This document shows, piece by piece, positions 8,845-16,858 of a stretch of DNA of 64,000 nt. The notes under the pieces are model-generated. The model searched no databases and was not told the DNA's origin. It saw only the letters and a program-made list of their open reading frames with translations. Both the position numbers and the translations under genes were made by a program. The stretch spans positions 186,001 through 250,000 of the forward strand of contig DASPKM010000004.1 of the NCBI GenBank assembly GCA_035628135.1, written 5' to 3'. The stretch's first letter is position 1, and every line of letters begins with the position of its first letter. This stretch comes from DASPKM01 sp035628135. Its GTDB lineage: Bacteria; Bacteroidota; Bacteroidia; Chitinophagales; Chitinophagaceae.

Positions 8845-9579
8845 TTACAACCGCTGCTTCATCGCCTCATACAAGATCATGCCGGTGGCCACGGAAACGT
8901 TCAGCGATTCAAAATCGCCGGCCATGGGAATGTTGAACGTTGCATCGCAGATCTTCATCAACGGAGGGAACACCCCCTTGTCTTCGCTGCCCATTACAAT
9001 GCAGCAGGGTCCTGTAAGATCCATATCGAATAATTTTTGTTCGGCCTTCATTTCGCTCGCAAATGCTTTTATGCCGTTTAAGTGCAGCTCATCTACTGCT
9101 TTCATAAGACTATTGACGCGGCACACTTGTATTTTCTCCAGCGCGCCTGCCGACGCTTTCATGGCATCTTCGTTCAACGCCCCTACTCCTTTGTCCGGAA
9201 TGATCAATGCCTGTGCGCCGCAGCAAACGGCCGTACGCGCAATGGCTCCGATGTTCCTCACATCCGTTACGCCATCGAGCATAATGAATAATGGCACCTG
9301 TCCCTGGTTCACTACATGATCTATCACTTCCTGAAGGTTTAGATATTGCACCAATGCCGCGAATGCAATTACGCCCTGGTGGTTGGCGCGGGTAAGTGAA
9401 TTGAGCTTTTCAACCGGCACGTATTGGATCGGCACCTGTTGCTTTGCTGCCAGCCTGCGGATGTCGTTGATGGCATCGCCCGCTACATTTTTCTGCAGGA
9501 GTATTTTGTCGATGGCACGGCCCGCATTGAGCGATTCAATGAGTGGTTGCCTTCCGATGATGAGCGATGATTTCTTCAT
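8845..9579 (-). CDS. rlmB: 23S rRNA (guanosine-2'-O-)-methyltransferase RlmB
   Basis: A 244-residue SpoU/TrmH-family SPOUT methyltransferase. An N-terminal substrate-binding domain (IIGRQPLIESL, residues 7-17) is followed by the knotted catalytic domain. That domain carries the three SPOUT motifs: DGVTDVRNIGAIARTA (motif 1), CCIVMGSEDKGV (motif 2) and FNIPMAGDFESLNVSVATGM (motif 3). RlmB methylates G2251 in the 23S rRNA P loop. The gene overlaps the end of the upstream nudix gene by four bases, a sign of translational coupling. Confidence 0.88.
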   Translation of the reverse strand: MKKSSLIIGRQPLIESLNAGRAIDKILLQKNVAGDAINDIRRLAAKQQVPIQYVPVEKLNSLTRANHQGVIAFAALVQYLNLQEVIDHVVNQGQVPLFIMLDGVTDVRNIGAIARTAVCCGAQALIIPDKGVGALNEDAMKASAGALEKIQVCRVNSLMKAVDELHLNGIKAFASEMKAEQKLFDMDLTGPCCIVMGSEDKGVFPPLMKICDATFNIPMAGDFESLNVSVATGMILYEAMKQRL

Positions 9580-10136
9580 TGTATTCTTCCATCCAATAGC
9601 ATGAGCTTCACTTTCAATATACCGGCCACCGCCATTGAATCGGTGATGCGCCCGTCTTCCACCATGCGGTATGCTTCTTCGAACGGGATTTTTTTAATGG
9701 CCAGTTCTTCGGTCTCGTCCGGCTCTGCTTGTTGTTGCGATAATTTTCTTGCTAAAAAAATGGCGCCCTGCTCGTCGCATACGGAGTTGGACAAATGAAA
9801 GTCCATCAGTTTGGTCCATTCTTCCGCAACCAGTCCTGTTTCTTCCAGCAGCTCGCGTTTTGCCGATCCCAGCATATCATCGAATGAGCCGCCGCCTTCG
9901 GGTATTTCCCAACTGTATTCATTTAACGTGAAACGGAATTGGCCGACAAGATAAGTATTCAGTTCATCATCCAGCGGAACGATGCCAATGGCCGCGTTTT
10001 TAAAATGCACTTTACCATAGATACCCTTACCGCCGGAGGGATTGAGCACGTCGTATTCCGTTACGTTGATCCATTTGTTGTCGTAGATATTTTTTGCGCC
10101 CAGGATGGTCCAGGGATTGTGTGTCGGTTTATCCAT
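9576..10136 (-). CDS. Nudix hydrolase, ADP-ribose pyrophosphatase type
   Basis: A 186-residue Nudix protein. The Nudix helix is seen as SAKRELLEETG, preceded by WEIPEGGGSFDD; the loop is one residue shorter than in typical ADP-ribose pyrophosphatases. Those enzymes split ADP-sugars into AMP and a sugar phosphate, and this is the likely activity. I chose the ATG at 10134-10136 because a -7 box lies at 10142-10149, inside the longer alternative frame that would start at 10154. The gene overlaps rlmB by four bases. Confidence 0.82.
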   Translation of the reverse strand: MDKPTHNPWTILGAKNIYDNKWINVTEYDVLNPSGGKGIYGKVHFKNAAIGIVPLDDELNTYLVGQFRFTLNEYSWEIPEGGGSFDDMLGSAKRELLEETGLVAEEWTKLMDFHLSNSVCDEQGAIFLARKLSQQQAEPDETEELAIKKIPFEEAYRMVEDGRITDSMAVAGILKVKLMLLDGRIQ

Positions 10137-10141
10137 GCCTG

Positions 10142-10149
10142 CAAATGTA
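10142..10149 (-). promoter_or_regulatory. -7 box 5 bases before the nudix start
   Basis: TACATTTG on the minus strand fits TAnnTTTG and is followed by CAGGC and then the ATG. It fixes the probable start of the nudix gene and predicts a leaderless mRNA for nudix-rlmB. Confidence 0.58.
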
Positions 10150-10161
10150 ATCACTGATGAA

Positions 10162-10257
10162 GAAGATTATAGCACAGATTTAGATACAGGTTTATGGTTA
10201 CACAGATCGGCAAGCATTTCATATGTGTGTAACCTGGTAATCTGTGATAGAATCTTC
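10162..10257. repeat. long imperfect inverted repeat between nudix and metK
   Basis: The left arm reads GAAGATTATAGCACAGATT (from 10162), and the right arm contains AATCTGTGATAGAATCTTC (10239-10257). An inner pair, GGTTACACAGAT (10196-10207) and TGTGTAACC (10226-10234), also matches in inverted orientation. A very similar word, ACAGGTTTACAGATTTATGG, occurs at the end of the bioF-like gene near 3510. The array could form a cruciform or RNA hairpin; its role is unknown. Confidence 0.6.
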
Positions 10258-10272
10258 CTTAACCTGTGATAA

Positions 10273-10296
10273 CAAAAAGCCCCGCGCAGCGGGGCC
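10273..10296 (-). terminator. intrinsic terminator of metK
   Basis: Perfect 7-bp stem GCCCCGC / GCGGGGC with a 3-base loop (10279-10295), followed on the minus strand by TTTTTG. It lies about 32 bases after the metK stop, as expected for a rho-independent terminator. Confidence 0.85.
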
Positions 10297-10327
10297 ATAA
10301 CTCATATTGGTATCACAATACCTATCC

Positions 10328-11581
10328 CTACTTCAGGTTGAAAGCTTTTTTGATCTTTGCAACGTAATCAAGCTTTTCCCAGGTAAACAACTCTACTTCC
10401 CTGGTCACTACCTTACCTTCGGGCGATACAAATGTTTTCTTCACTATCTGCGGCTTGCGGCCCATGTGGCCATAAGCAGCGGTTTCGCTGTAAATGGGAT
10501 TGCGCAATTTCAATCGCTGCTCGATGAAATACGGGCGCATATCGAAGATCTCGCCAAGCTTGGCCGCGATCTCACCATCGGTCATATCTAGTTTCGCAGT
10601 GCCATTGGTATTTACATAAAGGCCCATCGGTTCTGCCACACCGATAGCATATGAAACCTGCACCAAAGCTTCGTCGGCAATGCCTGCTGCTACCAGGTTC
10701 TTGGCGATATGGCGGGTTGCGTACGCAGCTGAACGGTCAACCTTTGAAGGATCCTTTCCGCTGAATGCTCCACCGCCGTGTGCTCCCCTGCCGCCATAGG
10801 TATCTACAATGATCTTTCGGCCGGTCAATCCCGTATCGCCGTGCGGTCCGCCTATCACGAACTTACCGGTGGGATTGATATGGTATTTGATCTTGCTGTT
10901 GAACAGGTGCGCGTATTTTTTATATTTCGATTTTACGCGGGGGATCAGGATGTTGATCACATCCTTCTTGATGCGGTCGGCCATCTTGGCTTCGGTATCG
11001 AAATCATCGTGCTGGGTAGAGACAACAATTGCATCGATGCGGATGGGTTTGTTGTTATCATCGTATTCCAGCGTTACCTGGCTTTTTGCATCGGGCCGCA
11101 GGTATTTGATCTGCTTGTTCTCCCTTCGAAGCGCAGCCAGTTCCTGCAATAATTTATGAGCGAGGTCCAATGCCAGCGGCATATAGTCTTCGGTTTCGTT
11201 GGTAGCGTAGCCGAACATCATGCCCTGGTCGCCAGCGCCCTGTTCTTCTTTTTTCTTCCTGTCAACGCCCTGGTTAATATCTGCTGATTGTTCATGGATA
11301 GCGGAAAGGATACCACAGGAATTTGCTTCGAACATGTATTCACTGCGGGTATAACCGATGCGGCGGATTACCTGGCGTGCTATTTCCTGCACATCGAGGT
11401 AAGCTTTTGATTTTACCTCACCCGCCAATACAACCTGTCCGGTAGTAACGAGGGTTTCGCAGGCTACTTTAGACTGCGGATCAAAAGCGAGGAAATTGTC
11501 TATTAGGGCGTCGGATATCTGGTCAGCCACTTTATCGGGATGGCCTTCAGACACACTTTCAGAAGTAAATAAATATGGCAT
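10328..11581 (-). CDS. metK: S-adenosylmethionine synthetase
   Basis: A 417-residue enzyme making S-adenosylmethionine from methionine and ATP. Diagnostic stretches are FTSESVSEGHPDKVADQISD near the N terminus (ATP-binding His and Lys), GAGDQGMMFGYA in the middle (the GAGDQG signature) and GGGAFSGKDPSKVDRS (the second signature). Length is typical of Bacteroidota MetK. It stands alone, with its own terminator at 10273-10296 and a -7 box at 11648-11655. The leader is about 65 bases and holds the palindrome GGAACAGCGTTCC, but I find no known SAM-riboswitch core in it. Confidence 0.96.
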   Translation of the reverse strand: MPYLFTSESVSEGHPDKVADQISDALIDNFLAFDPQSKVACETLVTTGQVVLAGEVKSKAYLDVQEIARQVIRRIGYTRSEYMFEANSCGILSAIHEQSADINQGVDRKKKEEQGAGDQGMMFGYATNETEDYMPLALDLAHKLLQELAALRRENKQIKYLRPDAKSQVTLEYDDNNKPIRIDAIVVSTQHDDFDTEAKMADRIKKDVINILIPRVKSKYKKYAHLFNSKIKYHINPTGKFVIGGPHGDTGLTGRKIIVDTYGGRGAHGGGAFSGKDPSKVDRSAAYATRHIAKNLVAAGIADEALVQVSYAIGVAEPMGLYVNTNGTAKLDMTDGEIAAKLGEIFDMRPYFIEQRLKLRNPIYSETAAYGHMGRKPQIVKKTFVSPEGKVVTREVELFTWEKLDYVAKIKKAFNLK

Positions 11582-11647
11582 GAGTATCTACGATTTTACA
11601 GATGACGAATCCTGGTTATGTTATATAGGGAACAGCGTTCCGGTGCG

Positions 11648-11655
11648 CAAAGATA
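11648..11655 (-). promoter_or_regulatory. -7 box of metK
   Basis: TATCTTTG on the minus strand matches TAnnTTTG exactly and lies 66 bases upstream of the metK ATG. The leader contains a short perfect palindrome (11630-11642). Confidence 0.55.
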
Positions 11656-11665
11656 GTCGCCAAAA

Positions 11666-13111
11666 TCAAATTTTGGAATAGACGATGTACAGACGCAGCT
11701 TTTTAGTTTGGTCAGCTGCATTTCCGCCCCAAAGCACCACCCTGCCGTTAGCCGGCTGGAGCAAGGTTGTAAACGGCAGCTGTTGAAGCGACGCCGGGGC
11801 ATAATCAGTAAACCGGCCCGGTGGATAAAACCAGTTTTCAGGCTCATAAGGCGCCGATATCCTGAAGGTCAGTACAGGGTCCTTACGCGTTACAATGCCC
11901 TGCACTCGCCTTGAAATGTTGAAGCGGTAGGTTTTATCAGACCTTCTTACACCACCAAATACATCGAAATTACCCGCAAACCTGTTGCCCGCGGGATTTA
12001 GCAAAAAGTCGTTTTGAATGGTATATGCCGAATCCTTGTCAAGCGTTTCTTCGTCCAAAAACAGGACATTGGGCGCGGGAAACTTATCGTCGCTGGTGGT
12101 TTGCAGTTGCGTTACGATGAGCTCCGCCCTATGGATAACCCGGTTCGACAAGGTGCTAAGCCCGGGAATTTTTATAGTAGCATAAGAGCCGGGCGTACTT
12201 TGAATGTACAACTGGTCGTCTGCAGGATTGCCATTATTGAGATAAGTCGCAAAATTAGACTGGGGCTTGCGGCGTATCAGGTTGGCCTGTCCGTTTGAAA
12301 CGTGGTTATACACGCTGAAGGTAGTATCCAGCTTGCCCCCACGCTGCACTTTGTAATAAATGATGAGTTTGCTCTTGGCAAGGTCAGACAGGTTAAAATA
12401 AGCCAGGCCGTTGCCGGCGTTATTCGTGTCGGGCAATACCGCCAACCCGCGAAACAGTGTTTTGAATATCGAATCATTCTTATGGCCGGTGCTGTCGAAA
12501 TTCACAATGCGCCTGCCCAATGAACTGTCCAGTTTAATGCGGAGCACATTGGCCGTTCTGGGCGTATCCGGGGCCGTTGCCAGGTTGATGGAATCATTCA
12601 AAGTCTGGAATGAAAAAGTTTTGCTCCCAAGCTCCAATCCCAATGGTCTGAACAAGGGACTGGTTAAACGATATGCCGAATCTTTAAAACCGGCAGCGGT
12701 ACCAATATCGAACACGCGAAAAGTTTGGGGTGCCATCGTATCGCCATAAGATCCGCGGAAGGCAAGCGACAGCACCACGGAGTCAATGGCCTTTACCGAG
12801 TCTTTGCCATTATATGGCCAAAAGGGATATACCGTTGATCCAAGGTTGAAATATATGTCGGCAATGGTTTGACCGAACTCAGGGTCATTTGAAATGAACC
12901 CTACCGCCATGTCATCGCCGGTGAAGGAGCGGCTGGTATCATTGAAAAGGAAATTGTCGGTGATCACATCGAGCGTTGTATCGAATGTGGTTACATTGTC
13001 TACCGCAGGGATAAGCTCGTCTCCCAGTTCTGTGGTATCAATTCTTGTACACGCTATGAAGAAGAGAAAAAAAGCTGAAAGTGGGAGGATAACAGAGGAT
13101 GTCCTTTTCAC
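11666..13111 (-). CDS. DUF4270 family lipoprotein
   Basis: An envelope lipoprotein of about 481 residues. I place the start at GTG 13109-13111, which gives MKRTSSVILPLSAFFLFFIAC: a short basic end, a hydrophobic core and a lipobox-type cysteine. The longer frame begins with TTG at 13156 and would put 15 odd residues before the signal peptide. The mature part (TELGDELIPAVDNVTTFDTTLDV) matches DUF4270, a Bacteroidota family of unknown function. It lies directly downstream of the glycogen-synthase-like gene, whose stop is at 13146, an arrangement I know from other Bacteroidota. Confidence 0.78.
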   Translation of the reverse strand: MKRTSSVILPLSAFFLFFIACTRIDTTELGDELIPAVDNVTTFDTTLDVITDNFLFNDTSRSFTGDDMAVGFISNDPEFGQTIADIYFNLGSTVYPFWPYNGKDSVKAIDSVVLSLAFRGSYGDTMAPQTFRVFDIGTAAGFKDSAYRLTSPLFRPLGLELGSKTFSFQTLNDSINLATAPDTPRTANVLRIKLDSSLGRRIVNFDSTGHKNDSIFKTLFRGLAVLPDTNNAGNGLAYFNLSDLAKSKLIIYYKVQRGGKLDTTFSVYNHVSNGQANLIRRKPQSNFATYLNNGNPADDQLYIQSTPGSYATIKIPGLSTLSNRVIHRAELIVTQLQTTSDDKFPAPNVLFLDEETLDKDSAYTIQNDFLLNPAGNRFAGNFDVFGGVRRSDKTYRFNISRRVQGIVTRKDPVLTFRISAPYEPENWFYPPGRFTDYAPASLQQLPFTTLLQPANGRVVLWGGNAADQTKKLRLYIVYSKI

Positions 13112-13145
13112 AAAAATTTTCGCATTAAGGTGACCGAATAATTGA

Positions 13146-13958
13146 CTATTTGGCAAGGTCGCTATACAATTGTAAATAGTCTGTTAAATCAGATTCCGCA
13201 TTGTATCCCAATACTTTCTTGCCGCGTGATTTGGTTGTTTCTTCTACCAGTTTTTTTTCAGGTTTGTCCGAGCCGATGGTTACTGCGTCCGCATATTCAG
13301 CCCCTGCGCGGAACAATGCAACGTTGTTCGCATCCTTCAGTGCTTCAAGGTCCTTTTCTTTCAACGCGCCGTTCAACGAAGCAAGCTTTACGAAATTGGC
13401 GCCGAGCTTTTCTTTGAACGTGGCTTGACCGATGGTGTATATTACTTTGCTGTGTGAGAATACCGGCTCCCGCTTGTACACTGTTTTCAGATATAATGGT
13501 ATCAGGCCTGTCATCCAGCCGCTGCAATGAATGATGTCCGGAGGCCATCCAAATTTCTTTACGGTCTCCAATGCTCCCTTGCAAAAGAACACAGTGCGAA
13601 GGCCATTATCGTCGAAAAACTTTTCCTGCTCATCATTGAATATGAACTTGCGCTTAAACAGGTCTTCATTGTCCAGGAAATACACCTGCAGGCGTGCATT
13701 GGGCAGGGACGCCACCTTGATCTGGAGCGGGTAATCATCATTATCAACCGACACATTTATTCCCGATAAACGTACCACCTCGTGCAGGCGGTGCCTTCTT
13801 TCATTGATATTGCCGAAGCGCGGCATAATGCAGCGCACCTCGAACCCTCCTTCATTTGCTTTAATAGCCAACTTATTTACTATCTCAGAAAACTCCGTCA
13901 ATTCCAGGTAAGGCGACATTTCATTGGCTATAAATAAAATTCTTTTCTTTGTTTGCAT
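13146..13958 (-). CDS. short glycogen/starch synthase-like protein (GT5 N-terminal domain only)
   Basis: A 270-residue protein matching only the N-terminal catalytic domain (DUF/GT5 half) of glycogen synthase. RILFIANEMSPYLELTEFSEIV corresponds to the KTGGL-containing start of GlgA, but here the glycine-lysine motif is lost. DIIHCSGWMTGLIPLYL corresponds to the HxHDW region. The C-terminal GT-B half that binds ADP-glucose is absent, since the frame stops normally at 13146. The same short form is found next to panC in other Bacteroidota, so it is a conserved protein and not a fresh truncation. It is probably not a normal glycogen synthase. It is divergent from panC and followed by the DUF4270 gene. 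Confidence 0.75.
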   Translation of the reverse strand: MQTKKRILFIANEMSPYLELTEFSEIVNKLAIKANEGGFEVRCIMPRFGNINERRHRLHEVVRLSGINVSVDNDDYPLQIKVASLPNARLQVYFLDNEDLFKRKFIFNDEQEKFFDDNGLRTVFFCKGALETVKKFGWPPDIIHCSGWMTGLIPLYLKTVYKREPVFSHSKVIYTIGQATFKEKLGANFVKLASLNGALKEKDLEALKDANNVALFRAGAEYADAVTIGSDKPEKKLVEETTKSRGKKVLGYNAESDLTDYLQLYSDLAK

Positions 13959-13994
13959 TCTGTGAATAGGGGTTTAATCAATTCAAAGAGTTGG

Positions 13995-14002
13995 CAAAGG
14001 TA
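13995..14002 (-). promoter_or_regulatory. -7 box of the glycogen-synthase-like gene
   Basis: TACCTTTG on the minus strand, 36 bases before the ATG at 13958. It fits TAnnTTTG. Confidence 0.5.
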
Positions 14003-14060
14003 AGGGTTTTAGCTGGAAATTAGCCCCTTAGCCCGCCTGAGCGGGAGCAAATAACAAGCG

Positions 14061-14912
14061 ATGAACATATTTGAAACAACAGGCGAGGTACAGGAATACG
14101 TAAAGGAAGCCCGGCAAAACGGCAAATTGATAGGGTTTGTTCCCACTATGGGAGCCCTGCACCAGGGCCATCTTTCACTGATCGAAGCATCCAGGGCACA
14201 GGCCGATGAAACCATCGTAAGCATATTCGTGAACCCCGCGCAGTTTAATGACCCGGCGGATTATACCAAGTACCCCATTACGACAGATAAGGACATCGAA
14301 ATGCTGAAGAAAAGCAGGACCAACGTGCTTTTCCTCCCCTCTGTACAGGAAGTATATCCCGATGGCCTCCCCGTTTTTGAACGCTATGATCTTGGCTACC
14401 TTGAAACCCTGCTGGAAGGGGCATACAGGCCCGGCCATTTCCAGGGCGTTTGCCAGGTGATGGCCAGGCTGCTGAACGTCGTACGCACAAATCATTTATA
14501 CATGGGCCAGAAAGACTACCAGCAATGCATGGTGGTTAAAAGATTGCTGGAGCTCCTGGGGATCGATAAGCTGGTGGAGCTGCATATATGCCCCACGGTT
14601 AGGGAGCCCGATGGGCTGGCCATGAGCAGCCGCAACCTGCGCCTGACCCCCTCGGCAAGGCAAAAAGCGGTGGTTATCTACCGGGCCTTGCGCTATGTTA
14701 AGGAATACCTGTATCCCGGTCATGTTTTCCCGCTGGCCGCCACCGCCCGGGAAATGCTGCAGGAGGAACAGATGCAGGTAGACTATTTTGAAATAGCCGA
14801 TGCGGAAACACTGTCACCGATAATAAAATGGGATGGACAAACCAGGCTGGTGGCCGTGACCGCCGCATTTATCGATGAAGTGCGGCTGATCGATAACATG
14901 CTATTGAATTAA
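14061..14912 (+). CDS. panC: pantothenate synthetase
   Basis: A 283-residue ATP-dependent ligase that joins pantoate and beta-alanine to make pantothenate. The nucleotide-binding block VPTMGALHQGHLSLIE contains the HIGH-like HQGH. SIFVNPAQF, GAYRPGHFQGVCQV and MSSRN (the KMSKS-like loop) are all present. The length is normal. panD follows after 48 bases, so two steps of coenzyme A synthesis are adjacent. A small perfect hairpin (CCCGC-CTGA-GCGGG, 14032-14045) sits in its upstream region close to the start. Confidence 0.96.
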   Translation: MNIFETTGEVQEYVKEARQNGKLIGFVPTMGALHQGHLSLIEASRAQADETIVSIFVNPAQFNDPADYTKYPITTDKDIEMLKKSRTNVLFLPSVQEVYPDGLPVFERYDLGYLETLLEGAYRPGHFQGVCQVMARLLNVVRTNHLYMGQKDYQQCMVVKRLLELLGIDKLVELHICPTVREPDGLAMSSRNLRLTPSARQKAVVIYRALRYVKEYLYPGHVFPLAATAREMLQEEQMQVDYFEIADAETLSPIIKWDGQTRLVAVTAAFIDEVRLIDNMLLN

Positions 14913-14946
14913 CCAATCCAACACTGCAGCAATCGGCTAATTCATT

Positions 14947-14954
14947 TACTTTTG
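14947..14954 (+). promoter_or_regulatory. -7 box 6 bases before panD
   Basis: TACTTTTG fits TAnnTTTG and is followed by CGCGCT and then the ATG of panD at 14961. panD may therefore be transcribed on its own as a leaderless mRNA as well as from the panC transcript. Confidence 0.55.
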
Positions 14955-14960
14955 CGCGCT

Positions 14961-15305
14961 ATGGAAATTGAAGTACTGAAATCAAAGATTCATAGGGCGG
15001 TTATTACAGAAGCCAATCTTAATTATGTGGGCAGCCTTACGCTGGACGAGGACCTGATGGAAGCGGCGAACATGATAGAGAACGAAAAGGTGCAGGTAGT
15101 GAACGTAAACAACGGGTCGCGCATAGAAACCTATCTTATCAAAGGAAAACGGGGATCAGGTGTCTGCTGCCTCAACGGCCCGGCAGCCCGCAGGGGAAGC
15201 GTAGGCGACGTAGTGATCGTGATCTCTTATGCCACCATGGACTTTGAAAAGGCAAAGAGCTTTAATCCCTGGATAGTATTCCCGAAGGAAGGCAACCGTT
15301 TGTAA
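14961..15305 (+). CDS. panD: aspartate 1-decarboxylase proenzyme
   Basis: A 114-residue pyruvoyl enzyme that decarboxylates aspartate to beta-alanine, the partner substrate of PanC. The self-cleavage site is G24-S25 in NYVGSLT, where Ser25 becomes the pyruvoyl group. NGSRIETY and NGPAARRG, which help form the active site, are present. ATG 14961 is chosen; an upstream in-frame TTG at 14952 lies inside the -7 box. It sits between panC and a flippase-like membrane protein on the same strand. Confidence 0.95.
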   Translation: MEIEVLKSKIHRAVITEANLNYVGSLTLDEDLMEAANMIENEKVQVVNVNNGSRIETYLIKGKRGSGVCCLNGPAARRGSVGDVVIVISYATMDFEKAKSFNPWIVFPKEGNRL

Positions 15306-15353
15306 CATACAATTCATATCGCCGTATTCAGCGGCTTTGTAACTTGTTGCTTC

Positions 15354-16367
15354 ATGAATAAAAAACTGCTGGCATATCTTCAATATCTTTTCTTCATTGC
15401 CCTGGCGGTTTTTTTTATATGGCTAAGCTTTCGCAACATCAATGCTGAAAAATGGAACCAACTGCTGGCTGCCCTGCGGCACGCCAAGCTTTGGATATTC
15501 TTTCCCGTGCTATTCCTGTTATTGCTGAGCCACTGGCTGCGTGCCGTTCGCTGGAAAATGCTGATAGAGCCGCTGGGCTACCATCCGCGAATCCTTAATA
15601 CTTTCTTTGGGGTGATGGTAGGCTACTTCGTGAACTTAGGGGCGCCGCGCCTGGGCGAAATTGTAAAATGCACCGTGCTCGCCCGGTACGAAAAGGTTCC
15701 TGCCGATAAGCTGGTGGGCACCATTGTGGCCGAACGCGCCTTCGACCTGTTGTGCCTGGTGATAGTATGCGGTGTTACCATTGCCATTGAGTTCGACATC
15801 ATCGGGAGTTTTGCATGGGATACCATAGCTCCCATGTTCCAAACCAAGAGCGGTGGGTTTTCCTATCTGCGCATTATCATCATCCTGGGCGGATTGCTGC
15901 TGGTTTTTTTTGCATTACGCTTTATTTTCCGGAGATATCTCCACATCAATTTCATTCATCGTTTAAAGGTTATCCTGGTGGGCATATTGCATGGGCTTAC
16001 CAGCATTCGCCGGGTAAAAAATAAATGGTTGTTTCTTTTTCATACCGTCAGCATCTGGCTGTTATACCTGCTTAGCACCTGGTTAGGTTTTAATGTATTG
16101 CAGGAAACCATGCACCTGGGCATTGAAGAGGCATGCGCCGTATTGGTAATGGGCAGTATCGGCATGATATTATCGCCGGGCGGCATTGGCGCATATCCTT
16201 TGTTCATACAGCAAACCGTGTCGTTATACGGCATTGCGGCCGATCCGTATGGACTGGCATTGGGATGGTTGTTGTGGTTGGGTCAATTCGTGATCTTTGT
16301 GGCCTTCGGTGCGCTGAGCTTTGTATTGCTTCCCACTCTTAACAATAAGCGACATGCGAAAACCTGA
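15354..16367 (+). CDS. flippase-like integral membrane protein (LPG-synthase TM family)
   Basis: A 337-residue protein with about eight membrane helices, matching the lysylphosphatidylglycerol synthase transmembrane / AglD-like family (UPF0104). Typical parts are LSHWLRAVRWKMLIEPLG near residues 60-77, GYFVNLGAPRLGEIVKCTVLARYE with the conserved RLGE, and LSPGGIGAYP in the last third. Members are thought to move lipids or lipid-linked sugars, but the substrate is unknown here. No aminoacyl-transfer domain is attached. The next gene, rfaE2-like, overlaps its end by 14 bases, which may hint at an LPS-related role. Confidence 0.82.
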   Translation: MNKKLLAYLQYLFFIALAVFFIWLSFRNINAEKWNQLLAALRHAKLWIFFPVLFLLLLSHWLRAVRWKMLIEPLGYHPRILNTFFGVMVGYFVNLGAPRLGEIVKCTVLARYEKVPADKLVGTIVAERAFDLLCLVIVCGVTIAIEFDIIGSFAWDTIAPMFQTKSGGFSYLRIIIILGGLLLVFFALRFIFRRYLHINFIHRLKVILVGILHGLTSIRRVKNKWLFLFHTVSIWLLYLLSTWLGFNVLQETMHLGIEEACAVLVMGSIGMILSPGGIGAYPLFIQQTVSLYGIAADPYGLALGWLLWLGQFVIFVAFGALSFVLLPTLNNKRHAKT

Positions 16368-16842
16368 TATCATACAGCAAAAAATATTTACCGCAGATGA
16401 ATTGGTGCGCCGCATCGCACAATGGCACTTCCTGGGTAAGAGCGTGGCATTTACCAATGGATGTTTCGATATTTTACACCGGGGTCATATTTATTCATTG
16501 TCACAGGCTGCCGCCGAAGCAGATTGTTTGATCGTAGGATTAAATTCAGATGCGTCCACGCGTGGATTGAAGGGTCCCGGGAGGCCCGTGAACGATGAAA
16601 ATTCCCGCGCTTTGATAATAGCCTCGCTGCTGATGGTAGACGCTGTAGTATTGTTCGAAGAAGAAACCCCGCTTAACCTCATTACCACGCTGAAGCCAGA
16701 TGTAATGGTAAAGGGTGGCGATTATACCATCGATTCCATCGTAGGCGCAAAAGAAGTAATGGCCTATGGGGGCCGCGTTGTGATCAATCCAATCATAGAA
16801 GGATTTTCAACGACAGGAATAATCCAAAAGCTCTCCAAGTAA
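16354..16842 (+). CDS. rfaE2: D-glycero-beta-D-manno-heptose 1-phosphate adenylyltransferase-type enzyme
   Basis: A 162-residue cytidylyltransferase-like protein. The nucleotide-binding block is VAFTNGCFDILHRGHIYSL with the HxGH motif, followed by GLNSDASTRGLKGPGRPVND and LKPDVMVKGGDY, which fit the C-terminal (RfaE2) domain of HldE. That enzyme makes ADP-heptose for lipopolysaccharide core. The kinase half (RfaE1) is not in the window. Start ATG 16354 is chosen over an upstream in-frame TTG, and it still overlaps the preceding gene by 14 bases, so translation is probably coupled. Confidence 0.88.
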   Translation: MRKPDIIQQKIFTADELVRRIAQWHFLGKSVAFTNGCFDILHRGHIYSLSQAAAEADCLIVGLNSDASTRGLKGPGRPVNDENSRALIIASLLMVDAVVLFEEETPLNLITTLKPDVMVKGGDYTIDSIVGAKEVMAYGGRVVINPIIEGFSTTGIIQKLSK

Positions 16843-16858
16843 GGCTGCTTTCCGAACG

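Noticed and set aside
11582..11665. A SAM riboswitch in front of metK
   Set aside because: The leader is short and has only one small palindrome; no conserved SAM-I, SAM-II or SAM-III core could be seen.
13146..13958. Calling the short glycogen-synthase-like gene a pseudogene
   Set aside because: The frame is intact, has a promoter box, ends normally, and the same short form is known beside panC in other members of the phylum.
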